From the NCBI RefSeq assembly GCF_958295425.1, contig NC_081139.1:18950388-19014387 (forward strand): DNA of 64,000 nt. Direction: 5' to 3'. The notes under the pieces were generated by a model that saw nothing but the letters and a program-made list of their open reading frames with translations, made no database searches and was not told where the DNA came from. Position numbers and translations under genes: made by a program. Shown here one piece after another: positions 24,822-37,345 of this stretch. Within the stretch, counting starts at the first letter, position 1; each line of letters begins with the position of its first letter. The DNA comes from Solea solea (lineage: Eukaryota; Chordata; Actinopteri; Pleuronectiformes; Soleidae).

Positions 24822-25572
24822 TTTAACCCTTTAGCACCTAAGCCTCAAAATGTCAGTCTATAAAAGGGCCAGAAAATGCCCTGTGATTGAGGGTTTTCGC
24901 CCATTTTTCTTTCTTTTATTGTTAAGACTGGTACTCCACAAAAAGCGGGACTCCAAAAAGAGTTCAGATTTCAAACAAAGTCACTTTACTGGTCACAAAG
25001 GGTGGTTTGGTACACAATGATCAATCAGTCCTGGCAACAAAAAACAGAACACAGATCACAAGGAATAGCTAGAGCGCTTGCGCTTTAGACACTGACTGAC
25101 ATAGGGGAACTGGCACAGAGGGAAGAGGGAACACAGCTTATATACACATGAGGTGGAGGGAGACACAGGTGAATCTAATGAGGGCGGGGCAGACAATCAA
25201 AACTGGAGGAAATGAGATGAGAGCTCAGTTTCACAATAAAACAGGAAACAGGAAACATGAAAGAAACAAACAAAAATGTGTTTCTTTCTTATATATCTTA
25301 AGGAATGCCGAGATGTATCAGTTATTTACAATTTAGAAAGAAAAAAAAAACACTGTAGTTGTACACAAACACCAGGCTTTGTGCGTCAAATTTGAAATTT
25401 GAGTATAAAACATATTTCAAATAACATTTGTTTTGTCTCAATGTCCAAAAACAGGGTATGTACAGGAGTTTTTCCAACTCTCTCCTTCAAACCATTGCGT
25501 GATTGCAGTAATGCAAAATGCGCTTTTGCAAACGTGTCGTCTGCGATACGCTCGGCGTTAAAGGGTTAAAAA
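24822..25572. mobile_element. TIR element with a nested LTR-like insertion
   Basis: The outer ends TTTAACCCTTTAGCACC (from 24822) and the reverse complement of GGCGTTAAAGGGTTAAA (to 25570) share TTTAACCCTTTA. Inside, a 365-bp block (24916-25280) is flanked by TTTCTTTCTT at 24906-24915 and 25281-25290, which suggests a later insertion. The flank words are low-complexity, so the target duplication is tentative. Confidence 0.5.
24916..25280 (-). mobile_element. Nested LTR-like block
   Basis: Read on the minus strand, it has a TATA-like GTGTATATAAGC followed by a CT-rich stretch and GACCAGTAAAGTGACTTTG, the general layout of a fish gypsy-type LTR. A less clear relative lies at 42535-42845. No internal retroviral coding sequence is attached. 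Confidence 0.35.
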
Positions 25573-26864
25573 TAATTTTAAAAAAGTTTCAATTATAAAG
25601 TAAACTTAGCCCAAGGGAACTTATTAGGCTATACAGAAAGAATAACTTACATCATTTCTGATTTGTTCCTCTCATTGTATATAAAACTGTAAAATGCAAT
25701 ATGAATTCAGAAAAGAAGGCTGTGGATTTATTGAAAATATGCACATTTTTACCAGAACAGCAAACACTATTATACCGTGCACCAAGCAATTTTGACTGCT
25801 GATTCTGCTGTTTCATTTTGTAGTGTCTTAATAGTGTCACACATATGTTAATATAAAACCTCTTCTGACTTAGCATGCATGATATCTTATTTATTTCCAT
25901 TTTACTTTATTTATTTTAATCAGTAAACATCTCGCATATAAGATAGACTCATAAGTCCATGAGCAAAGCGTATAAGATTTAATTATCAGGCACAAGTCTA
26001 TATAAAATTATTATACAGAATTAAAATATACCGTTGTGGTCCAAAAAGTAATTAGAACCTAACCTGTGGATAATATTACTGAAAGCTTGCAGATACAAGG
26101 AAGCATTACATTCTGAGCATTATAATCCCATCATATGATATCACTCTGCAATATAGTGAACCTTAGATTTCATGCATAAGAAAATGACACGTTTGCTCCT
26201 GCTTTGCCCTGTTTTGAACTCATGTGCTCCATTTGTTTTTATGCAATTATCTCACAAACGCTCAGTTACAGACACATTTTTGCAGCGTTTGTGTGGTTGC
26301 ACTAATATCAGCTGCGTGACAACTCCATTAGCACGGTTTAGCTTTCAGAGGTAAAACACAGGCAATCATTTCAGGAGTCCTGCGGCTCTGCCGACACTGT
26401 GATTAGCCTCAGCTTCCAGGTATGTAATGACCTGCCACTGCTACTAATTCATTGCACAGCAGAGACCGCGTTCACCCTCCTCCTCCTCCTCCTCTTTGAC
26501 CCCAAGAAGACCTCTGTTTATATGATTCACAAGATCACAGACCTTAATGGAACAATATTATAAGGTCAGTGCTAAATGAATGGGCAACAAATACTCTTCT
26601 AACAAGTATGAGAAGGAAGTTTCATTGCTGGACTTCAGACAGCAGCCTGCTAAATGTGGCTTAAGTGATGGTGATGTGGTGTCTGCCACGTCAGCCATTG
26701 TTGGGTGCACATTCTCTGACAAAAAACCCATCAGTAACGGGGAGAACAACCTTGTCTGAGAGCTACGTTTGGTCTGTGAAGTGTTGGAGCTACATGTTAA
26801 AGGTGATTTGATTGGCTAGCACCTGTGCTGGGATATTTGCATTGCGTGCATCAACTGGTTCAGA

Positions 26865-26910
26865 ATCAGAATCAGAATCAGAATACTTTTATTATCCCGA
26901 AGGAAATTGT
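26865..26910. repeat. (AGAATC)n with TTTTATTATCCCGAAGG tail
   Basis: Short AGAATC repeats are followed by ACTTTTATTATCCCGAAGG, a common 3' end of fish retroposons. A second, different AGAATC-tailed copy is at 50703-50795. Confidence 0.6.
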
Positions 26911-28149
26911 TTACGCTTGAACTGATGCTTGGAAAGCTGAACATTACTCAGCCTCTTCCACATCATGTTCAAAGTGAATAAGAAGTGTTTATTCGTACGT
27001 GCATATCCAGCGTTTGTTCACAGTTAGTTTGATGTGATTTCCTTACACTTAAATAATGCTTTTCATTAAAAGTTAAGGCCACTTGGCCATTACTTGGATC
27101 TCTATAGTAAATTGTGTTGACCTTACTATGAGAGTAACGGCTATATTTGCATATTATTATTAATATTTGTTACATACGATTATCTGTTATTTGACATTGA
27201 TATTGTATCTGCTTAAATTTGAGGTCAGTGCTGATTAATGTGGTCTGATCTGATATCACTTTCAGGATTTGGGGGCATGCTCTCTTTTATTCGTCTTTCA
27301 TTTTATTCCTACTTTTGTGCTTTATTATTATTATTATTATGGTTGTTGTTGTCTATGTTCTTCATCAGTATATGAGTTGTTAAAAGTTGTGAAACTATTC
27401 AAAACTTAAGCAAGAACAATTATGGAACATTTAATTTAATCTTATCACGTAGCTCTTTTACAGGAAAAACACGTATCATTTCTGCATTGATTTATAAATG
27501 TGTTTCCAATTATGTCAATAATATTTGATGAATAAAATGATTTTGTTTGTAAGTGCTCTCAATGAAATGACCACATAAATCACAGCAAACAAACAGCAGC
27601 CATTGAAAGGGCAAATGTCATCAGGACAGAGGGTGTAAAGCAGCTGCGGGAAAGATTGCCTTCCTCCAAAGTTGTAATAAAACATCACTTCAAGTGGTTT
27701 CCTCGAGGGAACGGAGCAGAGCAGAGCAGAGAGCTGTGGTGAAAGAGAGGCGTGAGGCCAGAGGAGGCGAAGCACTGGTGCAGATTTAGAGATAGTGCTG
27801 CAGAATAGAGATTGATGAGGTGCTGAAGAGGGGAACAAGGGAGAGAGAGAGAGAGAAGCAGATGCAAAGACAGTGTAGTAACACATAGTGAAGGAGTTTA
27901 AACATTAAAAAAAACACATGTAATAGAGGATAATCTGATCAAGCAGTATGGCCCATTAAGGGATGTGTGCATCCCATGTGAGTATAAATTTGAATGGTGC
28001 ATAAGCTGTGGAGTAACTGGTATAAGGTCCAATGCTGACCCTAACCCTTATGAAAAAGATGAGGAGTTATAATAGGTTAATAAAGACTTTGTAAAGAAAA
28101 TGGCCAGGAAATCTTTGGCACACAAATTGTAGGGAACTGTGAAATTACT

Positions 28150-28247
28150 GATCCTGCCTATTGCCCTATGTCAGCTGAGATTGGCACAGCACCCCCTGCG
28201 ACCGTCCTGGAGGAAAAAGTGGTACAAAATGGATGGATGGATGGATG
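28150..28247. repeat. GGAT-tailed retroposon-like repeat
   Basis: GTCAGCTGAGATTGGCACAG, CACCCCCTGCGACCGTCC, then AAATGGATGGATGGATG. This is the widely dispersed fish LINE/SINE 3' end with GGAT repeats. Relatives in the opposite orientation are at 32840-32945, 35270-35550 and 51020-51190. Confidence 0.65.
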
Positions 28248-28307
28248 TAGTTATTTCAATAGTTGATACTATTGCGTAAAGAATGTTGTTGTAAGTGACA
28301 GCTTGTC

Positions 28308-28475
28308 ATAAAGCAAGGCCCATGCCTAAAGTGCAAGGATGAAAGGCTTATTCTTGACTTCAAAAAAAATGTATTATTCTTATTTTAAAGCAATTATACA
28401 CTGATACAAATGATTCTATGGGTAATATATATTCAATTTCCACTAACAAACCCTTTAAATGTTGGACCTTTAAGA
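28308..28475. repeat. Interspersed repeat family D (copy 2)
   Basis: TAAAGCAAGGCCCATGCC, TTATACACTGATACAAATG and TGGACCTTTAAG appear in the same order and spacing as at 18545-18720. Confidence 0.6.
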
Positions 28476-29079
28476 TCGGAGAAATAGATTGTCCTATGAG
28501 TTACAAGCTGTAAACGAGTCTGTGATCAGAGAATAAGAATAGAAAATCCCAAATTCATCATCGTTCAGCCACTCTGACACTTCACAGGTTTGCTGTAACA
28601 CACAACTGATGTTTCCTCATTGATCCATTGATCACCAAGGATATTGACAAGTTGAATCATTATAAACATATTTGGCATTATAGCGAAAAGGAGACAAAAT
28701 ATAGAGAAGTATTTAGAATGTAGGAGCTGAAAAAGGGAATCATTGCTTTCTGTAGTGTGTAACTAACTGTGTAAATGTGTAACAGAGATGTCAGATTCTT
28801 ACTTTTGTCAAAATGAGTTCACACAAACCTAACGGCTCATAGTGTTAGGTTTGCTCAATTAGGTTCGTCACCACATAGCGACGAACAGATCTCATGTGAT
28901 TCCTTGAACTTCTTGTAATGTTTGTGATTATGAAGTGAAATAACTGCAAACATGACTGAAAACACAAAGCAACATTTTGAAAGTGCATTTTGCTGCTCAA
29001 CAGTTTGCCAGCCCCTGCACTGCTGTACAGTACGTTACACACACTTGAGATTTCAAAAGGATGCAGCAGACAAATAATC

Positions 29080-29640
29080 CAGTCCAATCCACTTCATTTA
29101 TAGAGCATGTTTAAAAACAACACAGTTGTCCAAAGTGGTTTATAAATGAAAGAAAAGAGATTTTAAAAAATAAAATAAGGGAAAAACACAACATCTTACA
29201 TTCACAAGAACAGAGAAAACAATTCTGCACAACACCAACAGCTTACACTGCATTCAGAGGCCAAGGAGAAGAAGTGCATTTTAAGACGAGCTTTAAAAAC
29301 AGGAAGTGAAGGGGCGTGTCCAATATTAAAAGGCAACTCACTCCAGAGTTTGGGAGCCAAGGCTGCAAAAGACCAGGTCCCCTCTGAGCTTCAGCCTGGT
29401 TTTGGGTACAGTCTGAAGTAGCTGATCAGCAGATCTGAGCGACCATAGCACTGAAGTCAGAGAGGTAGCGTGGTTTTTAAATTAAATTGATCCTGTAATA
29501 CACTAGGAGCCAGCGAAGTGAGGCCAGATTGGGTGTAATGTGCTCATGACTGTGTGCTCCAGTCAACAGGTGAGCAGCAGCATTCAGGACCAATAATGTC
29601 ACATTGTTTCTGTTCACAAAGACCAAACCATGGCAGAATA
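29080..29640. repeat. Long interspersed repeat fragment, possibly LINE-derived
   Basis: It starts with CCAATCCACTTCATTTATAG and includes AACTCACTCCAGAGTTTGGG, AGGAGCCAGCGAAGTG and GGTGAGCAGCAGCATTCAGG. I recognise this as a sequence repeated many times in fish genomes. It has no intact reading frame. A related short end is at 37140-37230. Confidence 0.55.
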
Positions 29641-29693
29641 ATAACATCAACAAAAATCATTTAAAATTGTGCACAAAAGCTTAAAGTTGTGCT

Positions 29694-29724
29694 TTATTAT
29701 TATTATTATTATTATTATTATTGT
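29694..29724. repeat. (TTA)n microsatellite
   Basis: About ten TTA/ATT units without interruption. Confidence 0.9.
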
Positions 29725-30399
29725 ATAACTCTATCTGCATGTGCTTTTATTTTGTCATCAACAGACAACAAGTGTATTGTAGGTATAGCCTGATCAAACA
29801 TTGTCCTAATGCATCTCATTGTAAAGCCAATTTATTTCCCAGGTTTTGCAGACAATAGACACACGTCGTCTCCAGTGAGAACACAGAGCATCTGTTTGTG
29901 ATCCCTTTACAAAATGGATTGCTGCCACTAAAGTAACAACAGCTTTCAGAGGGATTAGCTCGACTGTGGTAGCAGATACAACAAACCACAATTTCACCAG
30001 TGGGAGAAACAGAATGAGTCAGGGTGTAATTAAAATTGGAGAGTTTGCCTGTCCGTGACACAGAATGCAATTCAGAGATGTTTCGCGAGCTCTAATCATT
30101 CGGTTGCTATGAGGAGCACATTCATGTGCTGTTGTGACCGTGAACAACCCGGATTAGAGGCTGAGGATCCCTGTGTGATGACTCAGTTGGAATGCAGTGT
30201 GTCTGTCTGCATACCAAACAGCTCGTTCTGGGGCCTGAAATTCTCTCAAATAAAGACTTGAATCACACATTGACCTGTCGTCATTGTGTTGTGTTGTTAC
30301 ACCTTTTTAAGACTGGGGAGAGAAAAAACCCAGAAGTATTAAACTTACATTGCAGCAATAGTCAGGTTTGCCATTGAGCCATAAGGAAAAATGTCTTAT

Positions 30400-30568
30400 T
30401 GTTTGTCTTTCAATTATCTAGAGCTGATATCTGGATTGCATTCATTCATACACCAACTTGTTTGCAGCTGTCTTGCTTAACTACTGTTGCCTCTGTCTGT
30501 CTTGACATAAAATGTTCCTGTGTGCAGACGGGAAATATCACCATGCAACACGAGATCTAAACACCACT
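30400..30568. repeat. Interspersed repeat family A (copy abutting the THAP element)
   Basis: ATACACCAACTTGTTTGCAG, GTCTTGACATAAA and CACGAGATCTAAACACC match the 2040-2385 copy. The THAP-type element begins directly after it, inside the ACACCAC word, so that element probably inserted at or near the end of this repeat. Confidence 0.5.
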
Positions 30569-31220
30569 ATAGACGAATCTGGCGAAGTACCGGAAGTAAA
30601 CAAGCCGTCATTGCTGCGGTGGCGTCTCCCTCCAATATACCCGCGGTTGAATGGGAGTTGACATAAGAAGTGCACATTTCTACTTTTTATGCAGCATTAA
30701 TTTTGACAACAATTTCTAGGAAGTCGGGAAGAACCTGTGCAATTCTCGGCTGCTCCAACAGCAGTGGGAAATTTGGATAAAAACGGAATGGGAACTACAC
30801 AAACCTTTACCTCATGAAGTGTGCCCCTGTCTGCGGCCACACGGTCTAAATCGATTTCCTGGACGTGCAGAGAACTACGATGTTCGCCAGAAGTGGATCA
30901 AAAATAGTAACAGAGGGGACTTTGTTCCCGACAGCAACAGCACGATAACCTTTGGTTAACACTCGTCAATCTCACAATGAACAGCATGCGGCTGCCTAGG
31001 TTAACACAGTGAAAAAGTAAGCTCAGCTAACTTCCCTTAGCTAGCTCACGTTAGTCGAGTCTATTAAGGCTGCGTAAATTAACTCAATGTGGTGTTATTG
31101 TAAAATATGACGTTAGTTGCTCTAACTAGGGCAACCTAATGACCACAATGTATAATATTTGCAGTAATAGCAGCACCGCGAGATGGTGAAACACACAAAC
31201 GGCTCGTCGGATTCGTCTAT
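30569..31220 (+). mobile_element. 652-bp TIR transposon carrying a decayed THAP-like reading frame
   Basis: The left end ATAGACGAATCTGGCGA (30569-30585) and the reverse complement of the right end (31204-31220), ATAGACGAATCCGACGA, match at 15 of 17 positions. ACT flanks both sides (30566-30568, 31221-31223), giving a possible 3-bp target duplication. Inside is THAP-domain debris (30727-30959), but there is no transposase. THAP domains are DNA-binding modules of several fish DNA transposon families (P-like and PIF/Harbinger- or ISL2EU-type). Assignment to a superfamily is an inference. Confidence 0.7.
30727..30959 (+). pseudogene. Broken THAP zinc-finger domain
   Basis: Frame 1 (30727-30780) begins GRTCAILGCSNSSGKFG with the THAP C-x4-C pair, then hits a stop. 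A frame shift away, LHKPLPHEVCPC and HGLNRFPGRAENYDVRQKW continue the domain, and NRGDFVPDSNSTI follows to the stop at 30957-30959. The expected C-x2-H pair that completes the zinc site is absent. It is therefore a non-functional copy of about 80 residues. No ATG or transposase is joined to it. Confidence 0.6.
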
Positions 31221-32948
31221 ACTGACAAACACATAGAGAGGACTCATTTGACAATGGTTTTAAAGTAAAAGACATTTGTTTATATTTAAATGTTAGTGAC
31301 TGAAGTAATGACGTGAGGTTATTAGCTCATATGGAAAAAATGAAATGCACTGAAACTAATTCCATATTGGATGTGTGTTAAAAGGTCAGTCTTTCCAGCA
31401 TCCAGATATTAGATTCATAATGAGTCATTATAATAACCAACCTTCCATCAGACTCATCAGGCTTAAAGCATTAAATATTACAGTTTGAACATTAAAAGCC
31501 AGACCCATTTGTATGTCCGTGCAAATCCATGCCGTGAGTTTACCTGGTACACACAGCTGAAAATCTCTCTCACACACACTCAGCAGTTCATCAGCAGTTC
31601 TCTCTGATCTGTTCATTTGAGATCAAAAAGAAGTCAGAAACTTCAGAAATATTAATGCAACAGTGTTTGCACTTTGTGGGGATTCCAGTTTGCCCATAAC
31701 ATTTGTCAAGTGAGATAAGACGTTATTATTTGTGTATTACTATTAATATCCAATCACTTGGTCATATGAGATTACAATGTTCAATGTGTTGTTGTTGAAT
31801 AAATTGTTGACTTGTGCTGCACATATAGATCTCAAAGGTTTTCTAGGGTAAAAGACTCATTGGTGGGAAACAATATAGGGATCCAAAACAAATCCCCTGT
31901 TTGTCAAATGGAAACTGCTTAAATTTGATGATCTGGTAGATCATCTGTTTATGTTATGTTTCTGGAATGCATTAGGATTAAAAAGAAAGAAATCACAATC
32001 GGTTACAATATTTATAATCACATCAAATGTGACATAATTTAGCCTTATTTTGGTTCGATTTCCATTCCATTTTTTTTTTTTCTTTCCTCTGCTTTTTGTA
32101 TTACATGATGTATGCTAATTGTAATGTATGTAATGTGTTTTTCACTTCATCATAAATGAACACCGCTCAGTCTCCAAAACAGTTTCTGAATGCTTCACTG
32201 TCACTGTTTGGTTGTAGAAGGTTTCAGTTCTGCAGAGGTTATATGCATCATGCTGCCAAAATGTATTAATTTCTGTTAATTTGCAATACAACTCAAAGTC
32301 TCCTCAGAAAATGGTATCACATAAAGTCCACAACCTTTATCCTCTACCTGTCTTATTTGAACTTGGTAGTGTGGTGATGAGGCTGGATTTTTGTATTATT
32401 ATTTGCAGGTGTGTCACTGTCAGACAGACATTGTCCCATTTCTCCAAGCATGTCTGATGTTCTGCGCCGACGGGACCTGCTGTGTCACTCGCCATCAGTC
32501 GAGCAAGTATCCAGGTGCACTTAACCTTGACGGGAAACAAAGACCCATAGAAACAAAGAAGGAAGAATCTTAGACGTATTCATAGATGCTAATAAATATC
32601 TGTGGAATCATAACCATCGTATTTACAGCTGCCAGACACTGAAACCTGTTAGTCGGCGACAAAAAGGTGCATGTAAATCCCAACAGCCATCAGACCTTTA
32701 AAATAATTTAATAAATTTGTACATAAATAAGAATGCAACAGTGAAATGTATTTGTATTATGCCCCCATATAAATAAATGTCCCTTTTACTCATATATAAA
32801 TAAATAAAATAAATAGTTGTGATCATCACTTACATTATACATCCATTCATTGTCTTTATCCTCAAGGGGCTGCTGGTGCCAATCCCAGCGGACAAAGTGC
32901 AAAAGGAACACGGTCAATCTGGAGTGTCCAACTAACCTCAGCATGTAA

Positions 32949-32982
32949 CCCCCCCCCCCCACACACACACACACACACACAT
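32949..32982. repeat. Poly(C) plus (AC)n microsatellite
   Basis: A homopolymer C run of about ten or more bases is followed immediately by AC repeats. Confidence 0.9.
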
Positions 32983-33624
32983 ACACAGAGAGAAGAACAA
33001 CTGACCAATCCATTTAGGGTTTTTGAAGATGAACCTGTGCCTGGAGCTCATTTGCAGTGTACCACTTACAGTAATGGGCAGGCTGGTCAATGATTAGGTG
33101 AAAATCCAATACCAAATGTCGTTCAGTTGCTCTCGTGTACGTTCCTGTTTCAATCAGCAAATGAAGCAGCCTCAACGAGACGCGATAAAACTCATACATT
33201 TTAGTGCTCTCAGGCCTCTCCTCTCCTCCGTCAGCTAGCCTCTTTGCAGACCCACAGCCTGTCTGGCTGCATCAAGCTAGATTCCTCAGGGTTAATCAGT
33301 GTCACTAATGGAGGCTAAGCTGAAGCTGCCACCATTACCACTCGGAGACAGGAGGCTCATGGGCTGTGGGATTGTACAGTCAGGAGGAATTTAAATCAGG
33401 TATCATTCATGCTTGAAGGAAACAGGAACACTAAAGGAATACAATCACTTTCACAAGGACGGTTGATCTGAGAAAAGGCGATTACACCTGCTCTAGTGAC
33501 AAAGAAATTACTGGATTTAAATAAGGTTTCATTGTGCATCTGAAAACCACCTTGTTTGACAAATACACAGGTTTTGACTGGCATCTGTCTCTTTACTATG
33601 TGAGCTCCCACTGGACACCCTGAG

Positions 33625-33965
33625 AGTTAAAGGAGCAGTGAGTAACTTTTTGTGCTCGACTATGCTTGTCGATACTATTCTATGAGTTTTTGAGACATAC
33701 TCCAACCTGTTTGCAGCCGTCACACTGCAAATACGTTGGAGTTGGTTGGAGTAAAGAGACTCTCACTTCACCGGCACAATGTTGCTGGAATTAAAAGGAA
33801 TCCGTTCCTGTGCCCACCTTTCACCGCATGTCAGCTGGTATTGGCATCAGCGACCATCATGTGGAGGATAAAGTGGTAGAAGATGAGGGAGCGTGAGTTC
33901 CCATGGCATGCGCAGTGTGGGAATCTCCCCGAGCAACACAATATCTTAACAAAGCTAATCTGAGA
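33625..33965. repeat. Interspersed repeat family A (copy 3)
   Basis: It starts TTAAAGGAGCAGTGAGTAAC and has GACATACTCCAACCTGTTTG. It ends GAGCAACACAATATCTTAAC. It appears to carry an extra stretch (GTCAGCTGGTATTGGCATC ... GATAAAGTGGTAGAAGATG) resembling the LINE/SINE tail, which suggests a nested insertion. Confidence 0.5.
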
Positions 33966-35269
33966 AATACAGACAGTCATGTGGAGCTGATGCGCTTAAT
34001 TAGCTTTGTTTCAATTCATATGGTTTTACTTACCTTTATTTAAACAACTTTAAATTGTTCATACTGTGGCTAGGAATGTATTTGTTTTGTGTTAGTCTAT
34101 TATTGTGTACCAGGCTTTGCTCAATAAGCAGTTAAAATACACCACACTTATGCTGTTTTTGCCATACACATATCAAGAATACAAATGGAGATTGTCTCGG
34201 TCAGATACAATAACAACATTAGAAATATTTCTGGAATATTTAGGTGAGGAGAAGAGTGTGAGCGCAATCACAACGGCTGCAGTTTAATTGTACTTGTTTG
34301 ATTGTTCTATATTAATACATGCAATACATCACTGCATCTATCTCATCTTCTTATTTCTGCTTCTAGAAGTAATAGTTTGATATCATTTCCTCGTGTCTTA
34401 AATCTTTAATAGCGACTGTCGAACTAAAGCTTGACTCCAAAAAGATTATATTAATAATCACATTGCAGTTGAAATATAAATTAGATATTATCTTCAAACC
34501 CTTGCGAGCAGAGGTGCCTGGGTCAAGTATGCAGGCAAGACATTCACTCACTCACATGTCCTGCATTTTCTGATGTCATCCAAAATAGCCTTACTTTTCC
34601 CATTCTGGGGAAATTTGACTGGGGTTAGGATTGGTGGCAGGAAAACGTGCAGTTCAAAGCGATATTTGCAGAAATTTCAAATCCAGCTGATAAAACGGTT
34701 CCACCAAAAGCTTCAGAGCATCACAGGAAGGAGTCGGCGGTGATGCCAAGCACTTTGCATTCATGAGCAGATCTGTCGGTAAGGACACTCGAGCAATGAA
34801 AGTGTTGTCTTTCTCAGTTAAAGGTTATTCATAACTGTATGCTTATGGCGCTCTGTGATGTCCTTATTAATAAGCGGAATCCCTATGAGCTGAGCACATG
34901 GTGCCGTTGGCTGAATACTGAGTGAACTCTTTGATTGTGATTGAGATGCACGGTGGCAGAGCGTGGAACCAGTAAAGCATTGATCCATTGCGTGCAGCAG
35001 CTGTTGCTCAGAACATACAGCATTAATCTAAGTTAGTCAGGGCTCAATTGCCTTTACTCAGGCTCTCTGGAATAATTATCTTAGAGAGGGTAAAGCAATT
35101 AGATACAGACAGTGAGGAGGCTTGTGGTGAAGTTTACCCGCACTGGGTTGTTGATATTCAACACATTCCTTATGCAATTACAGTCTCATAAAGATAGGGC
35201 AGGATAAAGTAATTTGGTTCTGAAACACTTCACTTCAAACACTTCTTCATGCTCAGATAGCAATCCATC

Positions 35270-35550
35270 CATCTTCTACTGCTTTATCCTCCACATGAGG
35301 GGTGCTGGTGCCAGTCCCAGCTGATTTAAGGCAAAAGGCTGGGGAACACCCTGGAGAGGTTGCCAGTCTATCACAGGGCCACAAACAACCATCCACTCTC
35401 ACACTCACTGACAGTCAATTTAGAGTGTCCAATTTGCCTCATCCCCAAATCTGCATGTTTTTGCACTGTGGGAGGAAACCGGAGAACCCGGAGAAAGCCC
35501 ACGCATACACAGGGAGAACATGCAAACTCTATGCAGAAACGCCCAGGTAG
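35270..35550. repeat. LINE/SINE-like tail (better-preserved copy)
   Basis: CCATCCATCTTCTACTGC, TTTATCCTCCACATGAGG, ACACCCTGGAGAGGTTGCC, AGTCTATCACAGGGCC and CAATTTAGAGTGTCCAATTT appear in the usual order of the abundant fish repeat, ending near GGGAGAACATGCAAACTC. The open frames of 72-82 residues inside it belong to the repeat. Confidence 0.65.
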
Positions 35551-37139
35551 CAATCAACAAATAAAAACAAGAAAATAAATCAGTCTGTAACCGTCACAAT
35601 AATGTACTTATCACAACCAATCATTTCCTCTTGACTGTGGAATGATTTGTTGCTGTTTGTCACTAACAAAAAGAACTCAGTTTGCATGCAAGGGAAAATT
35701 ATCAGTGGACTATGAATTGATTCATATAACAGTAAACATATTTCCTTCTTTAAAAGCACATGATGTCGATTTTGTAAATGATTTTCCTATTTAGAGGGAA
35801 ATAGATGATAGAATACGGCCCATATGAGTCCACACTGTGTGATTGACAGCTGTCTGATCCAATAGGTGACTGGTTGCAAGAGATGTGAGTGAACCTCCGG
35901 ATTCAGAAATGTACATAACGTCATTTAAATCACAAGTCTTAGTAGTCTGTGTTGCAACCGGAAGATCTAATTTATTTATTTATTTTTGTAAAAAAAAACA
36001 GTAAAGCAGCCAAAAATCCCAGTTCTCTGAAAACTTCCATTGTTTTGGGGATTTATTGATGAGAGGGTTGACGTGAAGGGCTGGGATGTACTGTATATGC
36101 AGCCTGCTATATTGGTAACATTTTCAGACTAACCAACCCTAGTTTTAAATAGTTGTATGACTAATTTTACTTTGCATGTTTGCATCATATTTTAGCTCAA
36201 ACAAGACATGAGCCTTGTGACTTGTTTGGCCCGTGTGAGTAGCTGTGATAGTGGAAAAAAAGTATAATTCAAAAGACTTGACCTATGAAATAGACATGTT
36301 CTCATCAGATTGTGGGAAGACGTGAGCAGAGTAAGAAGATGGTGTCGTGCAAAGGTGAAATAAAAAGTAAGATGAAGTTATGAAGCTGTATCACACTTTC
36401 TTGTATTACAAGGGGTGCCGTAAGTAAGTATAGCTGCTACCTTTCATCCAAGGTTAATTTTGTTGCTGAAAACCAATTTGGGCTTTCGATTTTCAAATAC
36501 AACTGTGAAAGTTAAGACACACAAACACACACAAGCACACACACACACACAAACACACAAATGGCTAAAAAGTGCAATTATTTTTGCACCTTTCATGAAG
36601 TGGAGACCTCCAGGAGAGTTGGTGGACTCCTGGTGGACTGGGACTGTCTGTATGACGAATGTTCTGCGGTTGAAGAGAGCAAATGAATTTTCTATATTTG
36701 TAGCTGATCACAAAGCAGCATTCAGTTCCCTTTGGACTAAGCACAGCGCAGTCTTGGTGGATCAGAGACTGCGCCGAAGAGCAAGCGCTGTCCAGCAAAA
36801 CAAAATGACCTTTAAATCTGTCACATTGTCTCCTTTTTGTATATGCTTGCTACAGTAAAACACAAGCAGCAAGCAGTGAGGTTTTAATGAGAAATGAGTG
36901 CTACTGCTTGCCCTGTCACATGGAAAGCGCCGGTTTTTCAGATATGAGTTGAATTGTTCAGTTGCACCCTCATTGTTTGAAGACCACGCTGCATTATCTG
37001 TACCTAAAATAAGACATTTTAAGCAGGGTTTTTTTTTTTTACTAAACATGCTGAAAGAAACGTGCTAAATTGATTATTTTGCAGTTAGAATGTTCTGTGT
37101 ACTGTAGGTCAGCCATTCCCAAACTTAGGGATCCAATCC

Positions 37140-37345
37140 AAACCAATACAACTTTATTTATAAAGCGCTTTAAAAACAATACCTGAAACAAAGTGCTGTA
37201 CATCAGAGATGAATAAAACAAATAAAATATATAAAAACAACATAAGACCTAATAGATCTAAGAACAAACAATAAAATACTGTAGAAAGTATAACAACAAC
37301 ACAAATAAACAAGTCATACTCATGTCGCATGCCCATTTAAAACAA
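37140..37345. repeat. Retroposon-like repeat with TTTATTTATAAAGCGC
   Basis: ATACAACTTTATTTATAAAG and ACAAAGTGCTGTACATCAG match a common fish repeat tail, related to the left end of 29080-29640. It is followed by A-rich sequence. Confidence 0.5.

Larger units (their letters stand above)
25573..29080. other. Intergenic, no gene seen
   Basis: AT-rich sequence with no recognisable coding segment. Noted: the AGAATC retroposon tail at 26865-26910, a CCT run at 26478-26494, a GGAT-tailed repeat at 28150-28247 and family D repeat copy 2 at 28308-28475. Confidence 0.65.
31221..37130. other. Intergenic, no gene seen; several repeats
   Basis: Contents: family A repeat (33625-33965), LINE/SINE tails (32840-32945, 35270-35550), a C10-(AC)n tract (32949-32982) and a CA-rich run (36527-36558). 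A stretch at 34700-35110 has few repeat words and could be regulatory, but I cannot show conservation. No splice-flanked coding segment was recognised. Confidence 0.6.
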
